Part shown: one piece after another, positions 19,789 to 30,440 of the stretch
Layout: each line of letters begins with the position of its first letter
How positions within the stretch are numbered: position 1 is the first letter of the stretch
Assembly: GCF_964204865.1 (NCBI RefSeq)
Contig: NC_135250.1
Coordinates: 29,379,395-29,443,394 of the forward strand
Direction of reading: 5' to 3'
DNA: 64,000 nt
DNA from: Styela clava
Taxonomy: Eukaryota; Chordata; Ascidiacea; Stolidobranchia; Styelidae
Position numbers and translations under genes: made by a program
Notes under the pieces: generated by a model
Told to the model about the DNA's origin: nothing
Seen by the model: the letters and a program-made list of their open reading frames with translations, nothing else
Database searches by the model: none

Positions 19789-20158
19789 GTATTTATGGAC
19801 ACGTCAGTGGACATAACGATCGTTTCAATATTATGTTGTTCTAGTTCTTTGACACGTTTTTAAAAAGTCGCTTTTCTCTTTGATTACTGGACCAATTGCT
19901 TCGAAATTTTCATTAGTTAAAGATGGAATTTTTTTCTAGAATGCTATTACTTTTATTAATTTTAAATATACCTGTGAGCTTTATGGGATTCGTTTTTATT
20001 TTGAGCGATGACGTCATCAGAATTTGCCTCCATGTGGCGATTCGGCAAACACATATTGATCACGTGATCAGCGAACAGGTTCCGTGGTCAAGCCTGCTGG
20101 TAAGTTACCGTACCGTACTTCAGTGAATTTCAGCGTAACGCGTCCATATATTTGAGCA
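19789..20158. mobile_element. MITE with TATGGACACG ends, in P450-B intron 8
   Basis: Left end AGTATTTATGGACACGTC pairs with ACGCGTCCATATATTTGAG at the right. The interior matches 6565-6970 and 56828-57118 in inverted orientation. No equivalent was found in copy A. Confidence 0.65.
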
Positions 20159-21725
20159 TAGCTCTCTTGTAACTACTTAGTACTTACCGGAGTATTCTTT
20201 GGGATATAGAATCCTTTGAACCTGACACTCGCAGTTGTTTTGTGTGGAACAAAAATGTTCATCACGATTCTATGTCTTGTGATTTCATGAATGAAAGCAC
20301 AAGTATATGGCATCAAATCTTTGTCTTTAAGACTTGGTGCTCTATTTGCGCCTGAAATAAATGTAATTTGTATTAAACTTACCGTTGAGACAATAAGAAT
20401 GAATGTAAGGGGCCCTAAACTCCATTACCATGTCCCGCCCCTCTTCTTTATAAAAAGCTGTTTGGTTGCTATACAGGCGCAAACAGGTTAGGCATTGCGT
20501 GGAATACGAAGTCCCGATCGGTGGGCAAATTCCGGCCGGATATGGCCCACACTAGTGTTTCATTCGACCCAGTCGTGTTTGCTGAAAGTACGACTATAAT
20601 TTTAATGAATATAAATTTCCGTTGAAAATATCGATGAAAATAACGTCATAATGACCTCGATTGTTACATTGTGTTTCTTATTATATAAAATTTTTGCTGA
20701 GCTGTTAGAAATATACTGTTTTTGTTCATAGTTTCATATCGAGTTTTGAGCCTCCGGCACAGTAACCAAGTCTATTATCTGTACCTGGCCCACTCAAAAA
20801 AGTAATTGCACACCCCCATGTTTGAATTTTCTTTTCTATACACAGCAGACTATCAACAGAGCTCCACTTAAATGTCTTCTTCTATAAAATATTATTAGAC
20901 TGGCATAGAGACACCAGGTCTCCTTTATAAGGAAAATTTGGCTGCTATACAGACAGCAGGCTAGAAATATATCTATGCCCCCAAATCTCATGTGTATGAC
21001 CTCCTCCGCAGAAGGGGCGGTACTGGCTTACATATATTTGGGGTTTGTAATATTGACAGCAAATTAGGAATAAAGATATACTTTCAATTGATAGTTCAAT
21101 AGCTAAATTCACATGGAACAGTCAGCAAGTTAGAATTGGATGTATGGTCCCAATCGTCATTTAAATGACCTATTTTGTGAAGAGATAATGGAGTTGTCAT
21201 ATATTAAGCAGGTTAGAGTTAAGGGTGAATTTATGCTCTAATCATAAGAATGGCTTGCTGCGTAGATGACTATTGTGCTGCCATGTGAGCAGCATGTTTA
21301 TTTTTATGACGGCTACATCATTTAAAATGAAAAATCAAAGTATTTAAATCATACAAGCGTGGATGTATAATATTAGTTCATCTTAGTGGGTTTGGCATTG
21401 CTACCAAAATCAGAGAACAGAAGTTATGTTTGAAACTATATTCTAATCGCAGTTATCGAGTTATCGTCACAAGGGGGAAATTTTGTCATTGGGGCCAAAT
21501 TATTTGACCTGAATTGTACAATTTGCAAGCAACAAAGAAAATACAAGACCAATTGTGGCAGTTGGCCAAATGGTAGATTGCAACGATGTTGAGATTGCAA
21601 CGTCTTATGTTGCGCACTAAATGGTATTGTGCTTATTCCGCTACAGGGAGGCTGTCTTACTTGACGCCACTTTTTTCATATCCCATTGAGAGAACAATCA
21701 ATAGACCATCAAGGGGCTATTATTT

Positions 21726-21962
21726 GGGGCTCCCGAAGTATGCGAACCAAGATGGCGGACATCGGAATGTAATATGTGTACTAGGTTAGGGTTAGGCCAT
21801 AATTTTAGGTATAAATACTACGGGAGGCTCTTGGCTAGTCTTCTAACTGATAATAGGACTAAAATAGGGAAAATTGGGAAAAAAATTATCGCCTAACCCT
21901 AACCTGTTACCCATGTTACGTTCCGATGTCCGCCATCTCGGTTCGCATACTTCGGGAGCACC
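21726..21962. mobile_element. Foldback MITE, long form, in P450-B intron 7
   Basis: Complete palindrome from GGGGCTCCCGAAGTATGCG to CATACTTCGGGAGCACC, with TTAGGGTTAGGCC and CCTAACCCTAACC inside. Closely similar to the copies at 490-726 and 50686-50920. Confidence 0.9.
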
Positions 21963-23126
21963 CATTTTTTTTATCATTTAATATCGTCATCATTTTTCGA
22001 TTTTATTGAAACTCTTTTAGGCCCTCAAGACTCTTTTGAAAATCAATGCTTTCGGCCGAACCCGCTAGTCGTTACAATCTAACTTGGCAATATATATATA
22101 TATATATATTGTAAAACATATACGCGCGATGTGTTAGTTTAACTTCAACACACAACTATATTTGTGTGATACCACACTCACCAATAACGCTTTGGATCTC
22201 ATGAAACAATTTTGCTTGAATTTCTGGGTAGGTTGCAAGACACAACATACACCAACGCAAAGTGCTTGATGTTGTTTCAGTTCCAGCTACGAACAAATCG
22301 CTCACGTAATGAACCAATTGCTGATCCTGCAGAGTAAGTATAAAGTTATTCAATATTCTGACTCACTGTTGGGAAGAACCGCGTTAATAACTCGACTCGG
22401 ACATCGGTCACCATTCATCTTAGATTCAAAGTGGAGGAGGTTATCTAAATAAAAGGACGGGGAATCGTCATCATCTAACCTAGTGATTCCCAGCTGGGGC
22501 CATGGACCCCAAGGGAGGGCCACTGAGCTCTTGGTGTCTAAGGACTTTTAGCTAATACTAAATAGTATTACTGTGACTAATTGCATATTTGTTAGGATAA
22601 TTCTGAAATTTTTATACCATGAAGCAAAAAAAACAGATATTAAGGCGTGAAAATTTAATTCTTCGGTGAGATTCAGTATGTTTAGTACAGTTTCTGAAAC
22701 CTTGCATGTCTGTGTTTATCACACCCCACATTTGTTAGAGGAGAACTAAGTTTTATACATGCACTGTGCGATTTTGAAAAGATTTCGACCTTTTGCCTCC
22801 ATAAAGTATTTATGGGGCGAAGTCCATTACCGTGAAATTCGAGTTTTTGTCATTTTGAGTTTTCATTTCTTTGATAAATTCATCGATGAAATCCCGAATT
22901 TTGTTTTCATCGTAGGTTTGTTTATGCTCGTCAACAACAGCTTGCAGAGTATCTGTGAAATAACAAGCTAGAAATGAGAGACTACATATATAAAAACAAG
23001 ACAGCACTGCTCAAATATATAGACACGGGGGCAAACCAAGGTGCTATAGGTGTACAATCTGTCACAGCAGAAAACCGATAGGTTGAGCGTTTGTTCTATC
23101 CGTACTGGTGTCGAGGTTGTGGATTA

Positions 23127-23351
23127 TCACAGTACAGTAGTACTAAACTGCTCTGTGATTGTTCTATCACCATGGATAGGTATTGTTTGGTTTTCATCAA
23201 TTATGACGCTAGGGGATTCCCCTGGTTTGATCGTACATTCTTCTAATCTTGTTTTGTGTTTGCGAGACAGTTGCCTGTCTGTTTTAAGCGTCAGTTTACC
23301 GTATAATTGGCAATGTATTTCGTTGCATCGAATATTCCCTGTCTCAGTCAT
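23127..23351 (-). other. Open frame in P450-B intron 5, matched by copy A
   Basis: A 74-codon frame in the intron between exons 5 and 6 of copy B. The matching intron of copy A (about 11.55-11.76 kb) keeps the same frame with recognisable residues (TDKQL, KTRLKECTI, TITEQF) but has a TAG. Differences change many amino acids, so there is no sign of selection. Most likely a remnant of an old insertion carried along by the duplication. No domain was recognised. Confidence 0.3.
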
Positions 23352-23597
23352 ATAAGGACATAAAAGGTAAATTAATGCATTTTTTATATCATTAGCAGTG
23401 TTGCACAGAAGTCCCTCAATTGCTGTTTACGGGTCACTCGATTGAATCAGTGAGATAAGTCTGGCGGTTGGTTGAGCGCCAGTCTGAGACATATCATATA
23501 CATGACTGGAGCATTTGATATATTGTAAGCCCAGTCTAGGCAATATCTCGAGCATCCTCAGCACTTCTTATTTGTACCAATACCATTACGCTCCATC

Positions 23598-23777
23598 CAG
23601 TGGTGGGATTCAAATTTTTTGTCAGCCTGATCCATCACAAAAAGTCATATTTTTCAGCCAGTTCTGTTACAAAAAGTCTTTGACAGTAAGCAGTAATGCT
23701 AACCCGCTCGCTGATCTCATAAAATTCCTTGAGACGGTTCTATAGAACCGGTGCGAACCGGCTGAATCCCACCACTG
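23598..23777. mobile_element. hAT-like MITE with perfect 8-bp target duplication
   Basis: 180-bp element with ends CAGTGGTGGGATTCA and TGAATCCCACCACTG, flanked on both sides by gctccatc. The matching position in copy A (about 11.99 kb, CTCCATCATTCTG) is uninterrupted, so it inserted after the duplication. No coding capacity. Confidence 0.95.
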
Positions 23778-23821
23778 GCTCCATCATTCTGTTAAATTTG
23801 CACAAGTATACTTACACGGGT

Positions 23822-24361
23822 CTTACTACTTACTGAATACAGTGCGAAAGAGCGCAAAACAGAAGGAAACAGCGCATAACAGAGGAAAACAGCGCGAAAC
23901 AGAAGGAAAACAGCGCGAAACAGGAGACGCAGTTATTACCACTTCATGACGGCTCGTGCCACGAAAGAACCACGGCGCCTCTCGCCGTGGTTTTATGGCG
24001 CTATTACCGGTATATTTACAAGATTATGTACCGGATTTTAGGTCATAATGCAAAATTTTATCTACTTTTTTTTTTATCTAACCCTGAGGCCAAATCAATG
24101 AAAACTGCATCCATATGGAAAATGTTCTAAATTACGGTACCCAAAATGTGTCACCTGCAGAGGAAGACCCGCCATTACAGCCTACATGCCTTGGTTTGTG
24201 TTTTTTATTTGCTGCCGTGGTACCCCAACTCAAAAAAAAAAGATGCTCCAACACATTGCAGAATTTTTTCTGCTTTTTGCTGTTTCCCTCTGTTTTGTGC
24301 GCTGTTTCCCTCTGTTCCGCGCTGTTTACGGTGTTTTGCGTTGTATTCAGTAAGTAGTAAG
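23822..24361. mobile_element. 540-bp element with 20-bp perfect inverted repeats
   Basis: Begins CTTACTACTTACTGAATACA and ends with its exact complement. Subterminal zones carry repeated CAGCGCGAAACAGAAGG-like units at the left and inverted GCTGTTTCCCTCTG units at the right. An internal hairpin (CCACGGCG around CGCCGTGG) lies near 23.97 kb. Absent from the matching intron of copy A. No clear target duplication at the ends, so the superfamily is open. Confidence 0.8.
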
Positions 24362-24892
24362 GCCGTACTTACACCTGGGTAAAGCGAACATACAGTTACC
24401 CATTTTTTAAAAAATCTAACCCGCCATGTTTGAAAAATGGGTTACCATCTGCCTGAACTGTCCATTAGCTTAACGCAGCTTACCCAATAGAACTTTCCTT
24501 GATTTCGCCAATCGGTTGTAACAACTCCAGAATACCGGTAGAAATCTCGTAAACGGAGCCAGAACCATGGTTTTATACAGTTTCCCATCTAGGGCGGCGG
24601 ATAAGCTGAAAATGAATGCATTTTTTAGTCTATGCTGTGTCTAATGGAAAGCATTTAAAAATGCCGTATTATGTGGCATTGCATGTAATATAGCTTATAT
24701 TATTACCTGATAGAAATGAATTAATTTTGGAAGCAGAATATTTCTACTTCCGACACAAGTTTTTATATTGCGTATTAATCACCAAAATCTATGTAATTTT
24801 TTAAGCTCTTGGTTTCCCAGTGTTCGCCGGCACCTTTGCTCAGAGTAGCGTTGTGAGTAAGTGCGCGTGTCCGTTTTTTCACAAAACTATCC

Positions 24893-25002
24893 GGAGCTTC
24901 AGAAGTATGTGCACCAAGATGGTGCTCAACCTAAACATAGTATGTGTACCGGGTTACGATTCAGGTTGTGCGACATCTTGATGCACATACTACGGGAGCA
25001 CC
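24893..25002. mobile_element. Foldback MITE, short form, in P450-B intron 4
   Basis: Same insertion as 12758-12859 in copy A: same interior, same place beside the donor of exon 4 (18 bp away), right flank aaatattc conserved. The left flank has drifted. Confidence 0.88.
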
Positions 25003-25370
25003 AAATATTCTATACGAACCTTTTGTTCATCAATCTCAGCATCTCCTTGAAATCTTTATCTCCGTATGGGAATCGTTTGCTCATTGTCATTCTGCAGATG
25101 ATGTTAGCAACAGCATTGGAAATTAAACCCTGGAAAAGTGATTTGAGTTTATTTGGAAACATTTTTTTTGCAAATGTTTGTGTGTCTGAGAAAGTCAGAC
25201 CCTAGTCAGACAAACATTTACAGAAATATATTTGGGTTGATGTGCAGCAAGATTCTTGAAGCACTTAGGGTAGTTATCTTCATTGTGACTACAACACCCT
25301 TGCATTATTCGCATCAATAAATGCAAAGACACAGGAGAAGGATACGTAGTTATGTATATGTATTAGTAAT

Positions 25371-25426
25371 ACTCACTTTGCAGTTGAACGGTTTGCCGTT
25401 GTATTATTTGATTTCGTCAGTAAAGT
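25371..25426 (-). pseudogene. Decayed partial duplicate of P450-B exon 3
   Basis: Lies downstream of exon 3 in gene orientation. It matches the last third of that exon (TACAACGGCAAACCGTT) and keeps a GTGAGT donor, but has no acceptor. Read in the exon 3 frame it meets TAA within the preserved part (D-E-I-K-stop). It cannot rescue the nonsense codon in the full exon. Confidence 0.7.
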
Positions 25427-25671
25427 TTATGAAATAGCTACATTGCTTATCGCTGTCAATTATATATTAGGAGCGTAATACTTACATGACAGTTAAACGG
25501 TTTGCCGTTGTATGATTAAAGTTCGTCAATAAGATGTTGAACTTCTTCCGAAACAAAATCTTCCATGTATACATTTCCGAATCCAAATCTAAATTATAGA
25601 ATTTCAAAATTAATGGGTCACCGACAGTGGCGCATTTTAAATAGTGCATGATTGCCACCAGGTAACCTCAT

Positions 25672-25804
25672 GTTGATAATAAATGAAGCCCAACCGGTGT
25701 TAGCAAAACGATGTAATTTGCCGACGTTTTTCTGTATAGAAATTCGAAACGTCGGCAAATTACATCTTTTTGCTAACACCGGTTATGCTTCATTTATTAT
25801 CAAC
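25672..25804. repeat. Long near-perfect hairpin in P450-B intron 2
   Basis: Two arms of about 58 bp begin GTTGATAATAAATGAAGC and run into GATGTAATTTGCCGACGTTT, pairing with 2-3 mismatches around a loop of about 15 bp. The phrase CAGTGGCGCATTTT occurs just left of the hairpin region (25625) and again directly after it (25804). Not present in copy A. Confidence 0.85.
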
Positions 25805-26389
25805 AGTGGCGCATTTTGCTATTAAATAAATTGTTATATAATTCTTTGCGATTCGGTGACTACTGGTAAATGTTCTATCAACATTCTCCCCATTTTAGTT
25901 AATGTATGGGTATGTTGCTTTGTTTCATAACTGGTAATTTAAAAAATGATCCAACATCCATACACTGTCGTACCCCAGTGATCAAAGGCCATACGAAGAT
26001 AAAAAGACATTTTCTTCTTTATACATAAACTTATGAAAAGCTCTTAGCGCATGCGTCAATGGTTGTGAGTACATCTATGACTACTCTATCTACTTTTGGT
26101 TTAAAGCTCTTGACCTTACTATAACAAATTAATATATTAAAATTGTCTTAGAGCAGTGATCGGAAACCTGTGGGCCGCAGCCAAATAATCATAGACCGGC
26201 GAGCATTCTCTAGCGGGTCTCCATTAAATTTCAATTATATAAACCTGACATTACATTTAGATTTTTTGCCAAATGTTTTTTTTATGTATATTCAAACGGT
26301 CATGCGTCACGTTCATTTCAACTATAGTACCGTGTTAAATCGTATTAGTCATCACTTTTAATTAATAGTTCTTCATTACTTAAATGATC

Positions 26390-26685
26390 TCGATAAGTAT
26401 GTTGATGGGTATTTGTCTGTTTGTTTGTCTGTTAGACACTTTCGTATACGATATCTCACGAAAGCGAGGTTGAATCTGCTCCAAATTTTGCATGTGCATT
26501 TATCATATTTCGGACCAGGAGCCCATTGATTTTGGATGAATTATGTCGTATAATTAGTGAGTTATTAATTAATTAGTGATGAGACACTCGGTGTCGCTAT
26601 TGAGTCAAAGCGAATTTTTTTTTTATGTTTCACGAGTAAAATATTGAACATGCGGAAGATCGATAAGTCGGCGGTCTACGATTGC
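26390..26685. repeat. Dispersed repeat, CGATAAGTATGTTGAT family
   Basis: Runs from CGATAAGTATGTTGATGGG through TCTCACGAAAGCGAGGTTGA and TTGATTTTGGATGAATTATG to GATCGATAAGTCGGCGG. Similar copies lie at 49.81-50.06, 50.14-50.40, 52.32-52.60 and (inverted) 59.80-60.06 kb. No protein is encoded; class unknown. Confidence 0.75.
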
Positions 26686-27310
26686 TATCTAGTTTTAATT
26701 TTGTTCATTCGTTGTTTACAACGAACATTCATATGCCGTGGCAAAATATCCGATAACAAACCTTTTTAAAGTCTTCATTCCGAATTTTCTTTGCTCTTTC
26801 CAGTAAGGGCCGTAGTCTACGAATCCGATCCCTAAACCCTTTGTAAACGTTTTATATATGTGCACTTGCGGACGCCCTGAGAATATTTCTCCGTGCTTCA
26901 CCAGTGCCTGAATTGTATGAAAAAATATTTGAGATAGGATAGGATTTTATATTTATCCGGAGGACAGGAAAGCCGATAGGGCGGCTTGCGTACCACGAGT
27001 CTCGTCAGGTTACCACGTGTTGTGTATTGATATAAAATTTGCACTCAATTCCGCAACGGTTAGGTCCAATGGGGTGACCACTCGCTTCTAAGCCAAAATG
27101 AGTGAATTGAAACAGGACGGCCTTGCATATTGCAAAACTCATTGCGAGGGGCCTGTTTGTGTAAAGCCAATGATAATAATCATAAATTATCATTTTGTAA
27201 TCAAAATAAATTATGTTACATTTACCTAAGTACAAAATCGCGATCAAAATAACTTTATTTTACGAGTCTTGCGAATACAGAGTGGACACGCTGATCTTTG
27301 CATGCTTTTC

Positions 27311-27424
27311 AGGTTCTCCCTTAGTATTCGTACCAAGATGGTGCACAACCTGAACATAGTATGTGTACCAGGTTAGGGTTGTTAAGGTTGTGCGTCATCT
27401 TGGTACGAACACCTCAGGTACGCC
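27311..27424. mobile_element. Foldback MITE, short form, in P450-B intron 1
   Basis: Palindrome with TATTCGTACCAAGATGG and its inverse CATCTTGGTACGAACAC, and ACCTGAACATAGTATG inside. Not seen in copy A. Confidence 0.85.
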
Positions 27425-29031
27425 CTTTTTTATAATGGTTAAATTTACTAGTTTACATTTAGAATTAGCGCGGGACCTGCGGAAGTGCGGGGCCCGCTGT
27501 GGTAGTATTGGAGGCAGTGGCCTAAAGCCGACCAGGATTTGAAAAAAAATATGAAATTCCCGCCAGATCTTCTTACCTCATGGAGAATGTCATATGTATT
27601 CAATACAACCCAAGTTTGGTCTCCCATTTTAAGAGAGAAAATAGGTCCAAATTTATCCGCAATTTTCATCAAATTTTCTGAAACTTTTTTCCCAAGAAAC
27701 GGGGTATATCCAAGCAAAGGTATACCCATGAGACCAGGCGGGAATCGCTTCCATTTGTATTCGCGCAGATAGAAGTAATATGCAACCAATAACGAAACAA
27801 CAGACAATATTATAGTGTTAAAGCTATCTTCAAACATATTTGCACTTGTAAAGGTATATAATCTGTAGACAATGTGTAAAATGCCAGATAATAAAGAGTA
27901 GTACTATTGTTCCTGCTATGACGCCCCTCGATCGTCTTTAATTAATCATTGTAAAGAACTGAATATATGTCCGGTAAATATTATCCATTTACTTACAAAT
28001 CCCATAATTATACATTTAGTTAAAGAATACGTTCTCATAACCAGTAGAAGCATTTAAACACCCAGTGCGCAATATTATTAGTTCGGGTGCACAAAATAAT
28101 AAGTTATAAATAAAATAATAATGATGCGAATAGGTTTATATTTTTATAGGACGCGAATTTAGCTCTAAAGTAGGGTCGGTACAAGCATCAAATAATTCAG
28201 GGTCGTATTCAGAAAGAATAAAAAGAGGAGGGAGGGTTGTCATTTCTGAGTGCCTAGTTCGACAGTAACAGCCAGCGGGTCCGGTAAAAATGCCTTTTTT
28301 AAATTTTGAAACTGAGGGGCGGGGTCCGATCGTCAAACCCCACCCCCCTCTGTTTCCTCTGTCTACGCCCTTGCACTTAAACTATTCACTGAATAGACCG
28401 GAATCTTTCAGTTACAGCAATGCCTACTCAATTAGTTATCTGTTGTACAATGAGTGAGGCTTATTATCCTGCATTACAGTTGAAAGCAAAATATTTTGCT
28501 GGAGCTTTTGCGCAACAATGGCTGGTAACCCTCAATGTAAAACGATGAGTTTTTTTTAATATTCGCTGAACGAAAACGTGATGGCTTTAATTGCTTCCCA
28601 TATCTTTTCAATTACGACTTTTTATTATAGATTAGGTAACTGTGTAAAGCAACTTTGCTATCCACCCCATACGATAACTAACAATTTTGACATGCGTTGT
28701 ACACTATACAGTTGTACTATATACGTTATATACGTTGTATACTATATCATAACAAATCGATTAAAGTTTAATATCTACTCTAACTCAGAGTATATAATTA
28801 GATTTTATTTAGTTCTTCTGTTTCAAAGTAACTACTCGCACAAAATATTTTTACCACTACTACGGTTTCAAAGCCGAATGAACGAACCACAATCGATATT
28901 GGCGTCATATTGAACTTGAAAGACTCTTGGTGCAATAGAAAGTAGTACTTTCGCGAAAACAGCTGATTTGAAGCATAGCACTTGAAGTCAAATGGGATTT
29001 TAGATTCTGTTCCGAGTTAAGATACGGTTAC

Positions 29032-29207
29032 GGTGCTCCCGTAGTATGTGAACCAAGATATCGGACATCGGAACGTATTATGTGTACCAGGAACGGGTTA
29101 GGCCATAATTTTATTCCAATTTTCCTGAAATTATGGTTTAACCCTAACCTGGTACACTTACTACGTTTCGGTGTCCGCCATCTTGGTTCACATACTTTGG
29201 GAGTGCC
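29032..29207. mobile_element. Foldback MITE, long form, internally shortened
   Basis: From GGTGCTCCCGTAGTATGTG to CATACTTTGGGAGTGCC, with GTCCGCCATCTTGG in the right arm. It sits where copy A has the differing variant at 15919, so the two places were hit or altered independently. Confidence 0.8.
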
Positions 29208-29739
29208 AATTATTTAATGCAGGACTAAAGGAGGGGGGAGGCATTACGGATGGAAAGAGAGGCGTTAAATATCACGATATAGTGCCGACTGTCTCAAAGT
29301 ATCGCTTCTCCTTAATCCTACCAGGGAAGCGACTTTCACTCTTTTTCTGTCGTTGGTATTGAAAACCGGTGACGTACAACTTTATCTGAATGTAACCTGA
29401 AGATCAACTCAGAGCGTAACACAAAACACCTACTAATACGTCATAACGTATGGCCCTTTTCTTATGGCATTCGTGATATTGCTCTACGAAGCTTGGCTGA
29501 CACCATACACAATTTCCGGTACTCTCTATCGTGCACATACGGTTATCGAGTGAAATAAATTTTTTGATCGCTCAATGAGAGGTCATATTATTGTATCATT
29601 TTGCTCTAGGTGTGACCCTTGCTTGTTTATGGAGTAATTCGTAATCCTTAAAAAGTTTATGACAGCAAATACCGGTCCTATACTGGCGTAGAATATGAGA
29701 TATCATTTTGATGAAATAACGTATTTTTTATAATATATA

Positions 29740-29910
29740 CAGCTTGTTCATAAAGCAACTTTACAATTTCAATTTTATTATGAAGTCAGTTCTCAATATA
29801 TCTTAACCAGGTTTGTTGTTTGAATACATCTGTGAGGGTCAAAACAATATAGGGCATTGATATATTTCCTTTGTCATTTAAAAAATATTTATGACCTTAT
29901 GGACACCCTA
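29740..29910. mobile_element. Mariner/Tc-like MITE, inverted copy
   Basis: Right end CCTTATGGACACCCTATA, interior GAAGTCAGTTxTCAATATATCTTAACC in the opposite orientation to 7176-7380. The left end is worn (TTGTTCATAAAGC). Confidence 0.65.
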
Positions 29911-30440
29911 TATATATATATCATTAAACTCTTTTCCTTGTGTATAGTCTTATTTGTTCGCTTTGAAAAAGTCGGATGGGTTGTTTTGTTACATCTTTGC
30001 CCCATGCTAGGCTCTAGATTCCAGATAAATATTCTATGATATGTAAGGAGTAGTGATTTTCCCATATTTCCTCTAAAATTTGAACCCTCTCGTCACTCCG
30101 CCCCCAACTTTAAAGTGTAACACCATAATTCAATTCTGAACGTAAATAAAATTATGTTTGAAAATTCCTAACCGTGGCTCAATGGTGGGCAGCTGAGCAT
30201 TTTATAGCCGACCTGCAATAAATGTTAGTTTATGGCAGTGGTACACAAAAAGGTTCTATAAATCCAATATTACATATAATTTTATTGGCAAATGGTTTTC
30301 GTTCATATATAAAACGATTATACGTTACGTTCAATTCATCTAAACAAATTCACCCGCAATACGGGGGTGTAGGGAAATCGCTATATACCATTCTTTTGAA
30401 TGATATTGAAATTCTAGATGATCGCTGTTTTTTCATTGAT

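Larger units (their letters stand above)
18508..27837 (-). pseudogene. Cytochrome P450, CYP2-clan, copy B, with nonsense codon
   Basis: Tandem paralogue of the P450 at 8.1-15.2 kb with the same nine exons and phases: 27837-27577, 26907-26762, 25588-25486, 25129-25020, 24605-24484, 22952-22831, 22326-22182, 20351-20188, 18822-18508. Together they make 496 codons. Catalytic motifs survive: AGTETT in the I-helix, EITR in the K-helix, PERF, and the haem loop FFLGPRYCLG with Cys440. The proline hinge reads FPPGL instead of FPPGP. Codon 160 in exon 3 is TAA (25518-25516); copy A has Glu there. Exon 3 is 103 nt, so skipping it would shift the frame. All other exons read cleanly and splice sites are intact, which points to recent inactivation, a segregating null allele or a sequencing error. 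Translation would stop before every catalytic motif except the C-helix. Confidence 0.85.
18449..30440. repeat. Segmental duplication, copy B
   Basis: Right member of the head-to-tail duplication, holding P450 copy B plus about 2.6 kb upstream. It is longer than copy A because of added elements, among them those at 19789-20158, 23598-23777, 23822-24361, 25672-25804 and 26390-26685. Boundaries are approximate. Confidence 0.8.

Noticed and set aside
22088..22109. TA-rich run as a regulatory TATA cluster
   Set aside because: It is a short TA microsatellite inside an intron.
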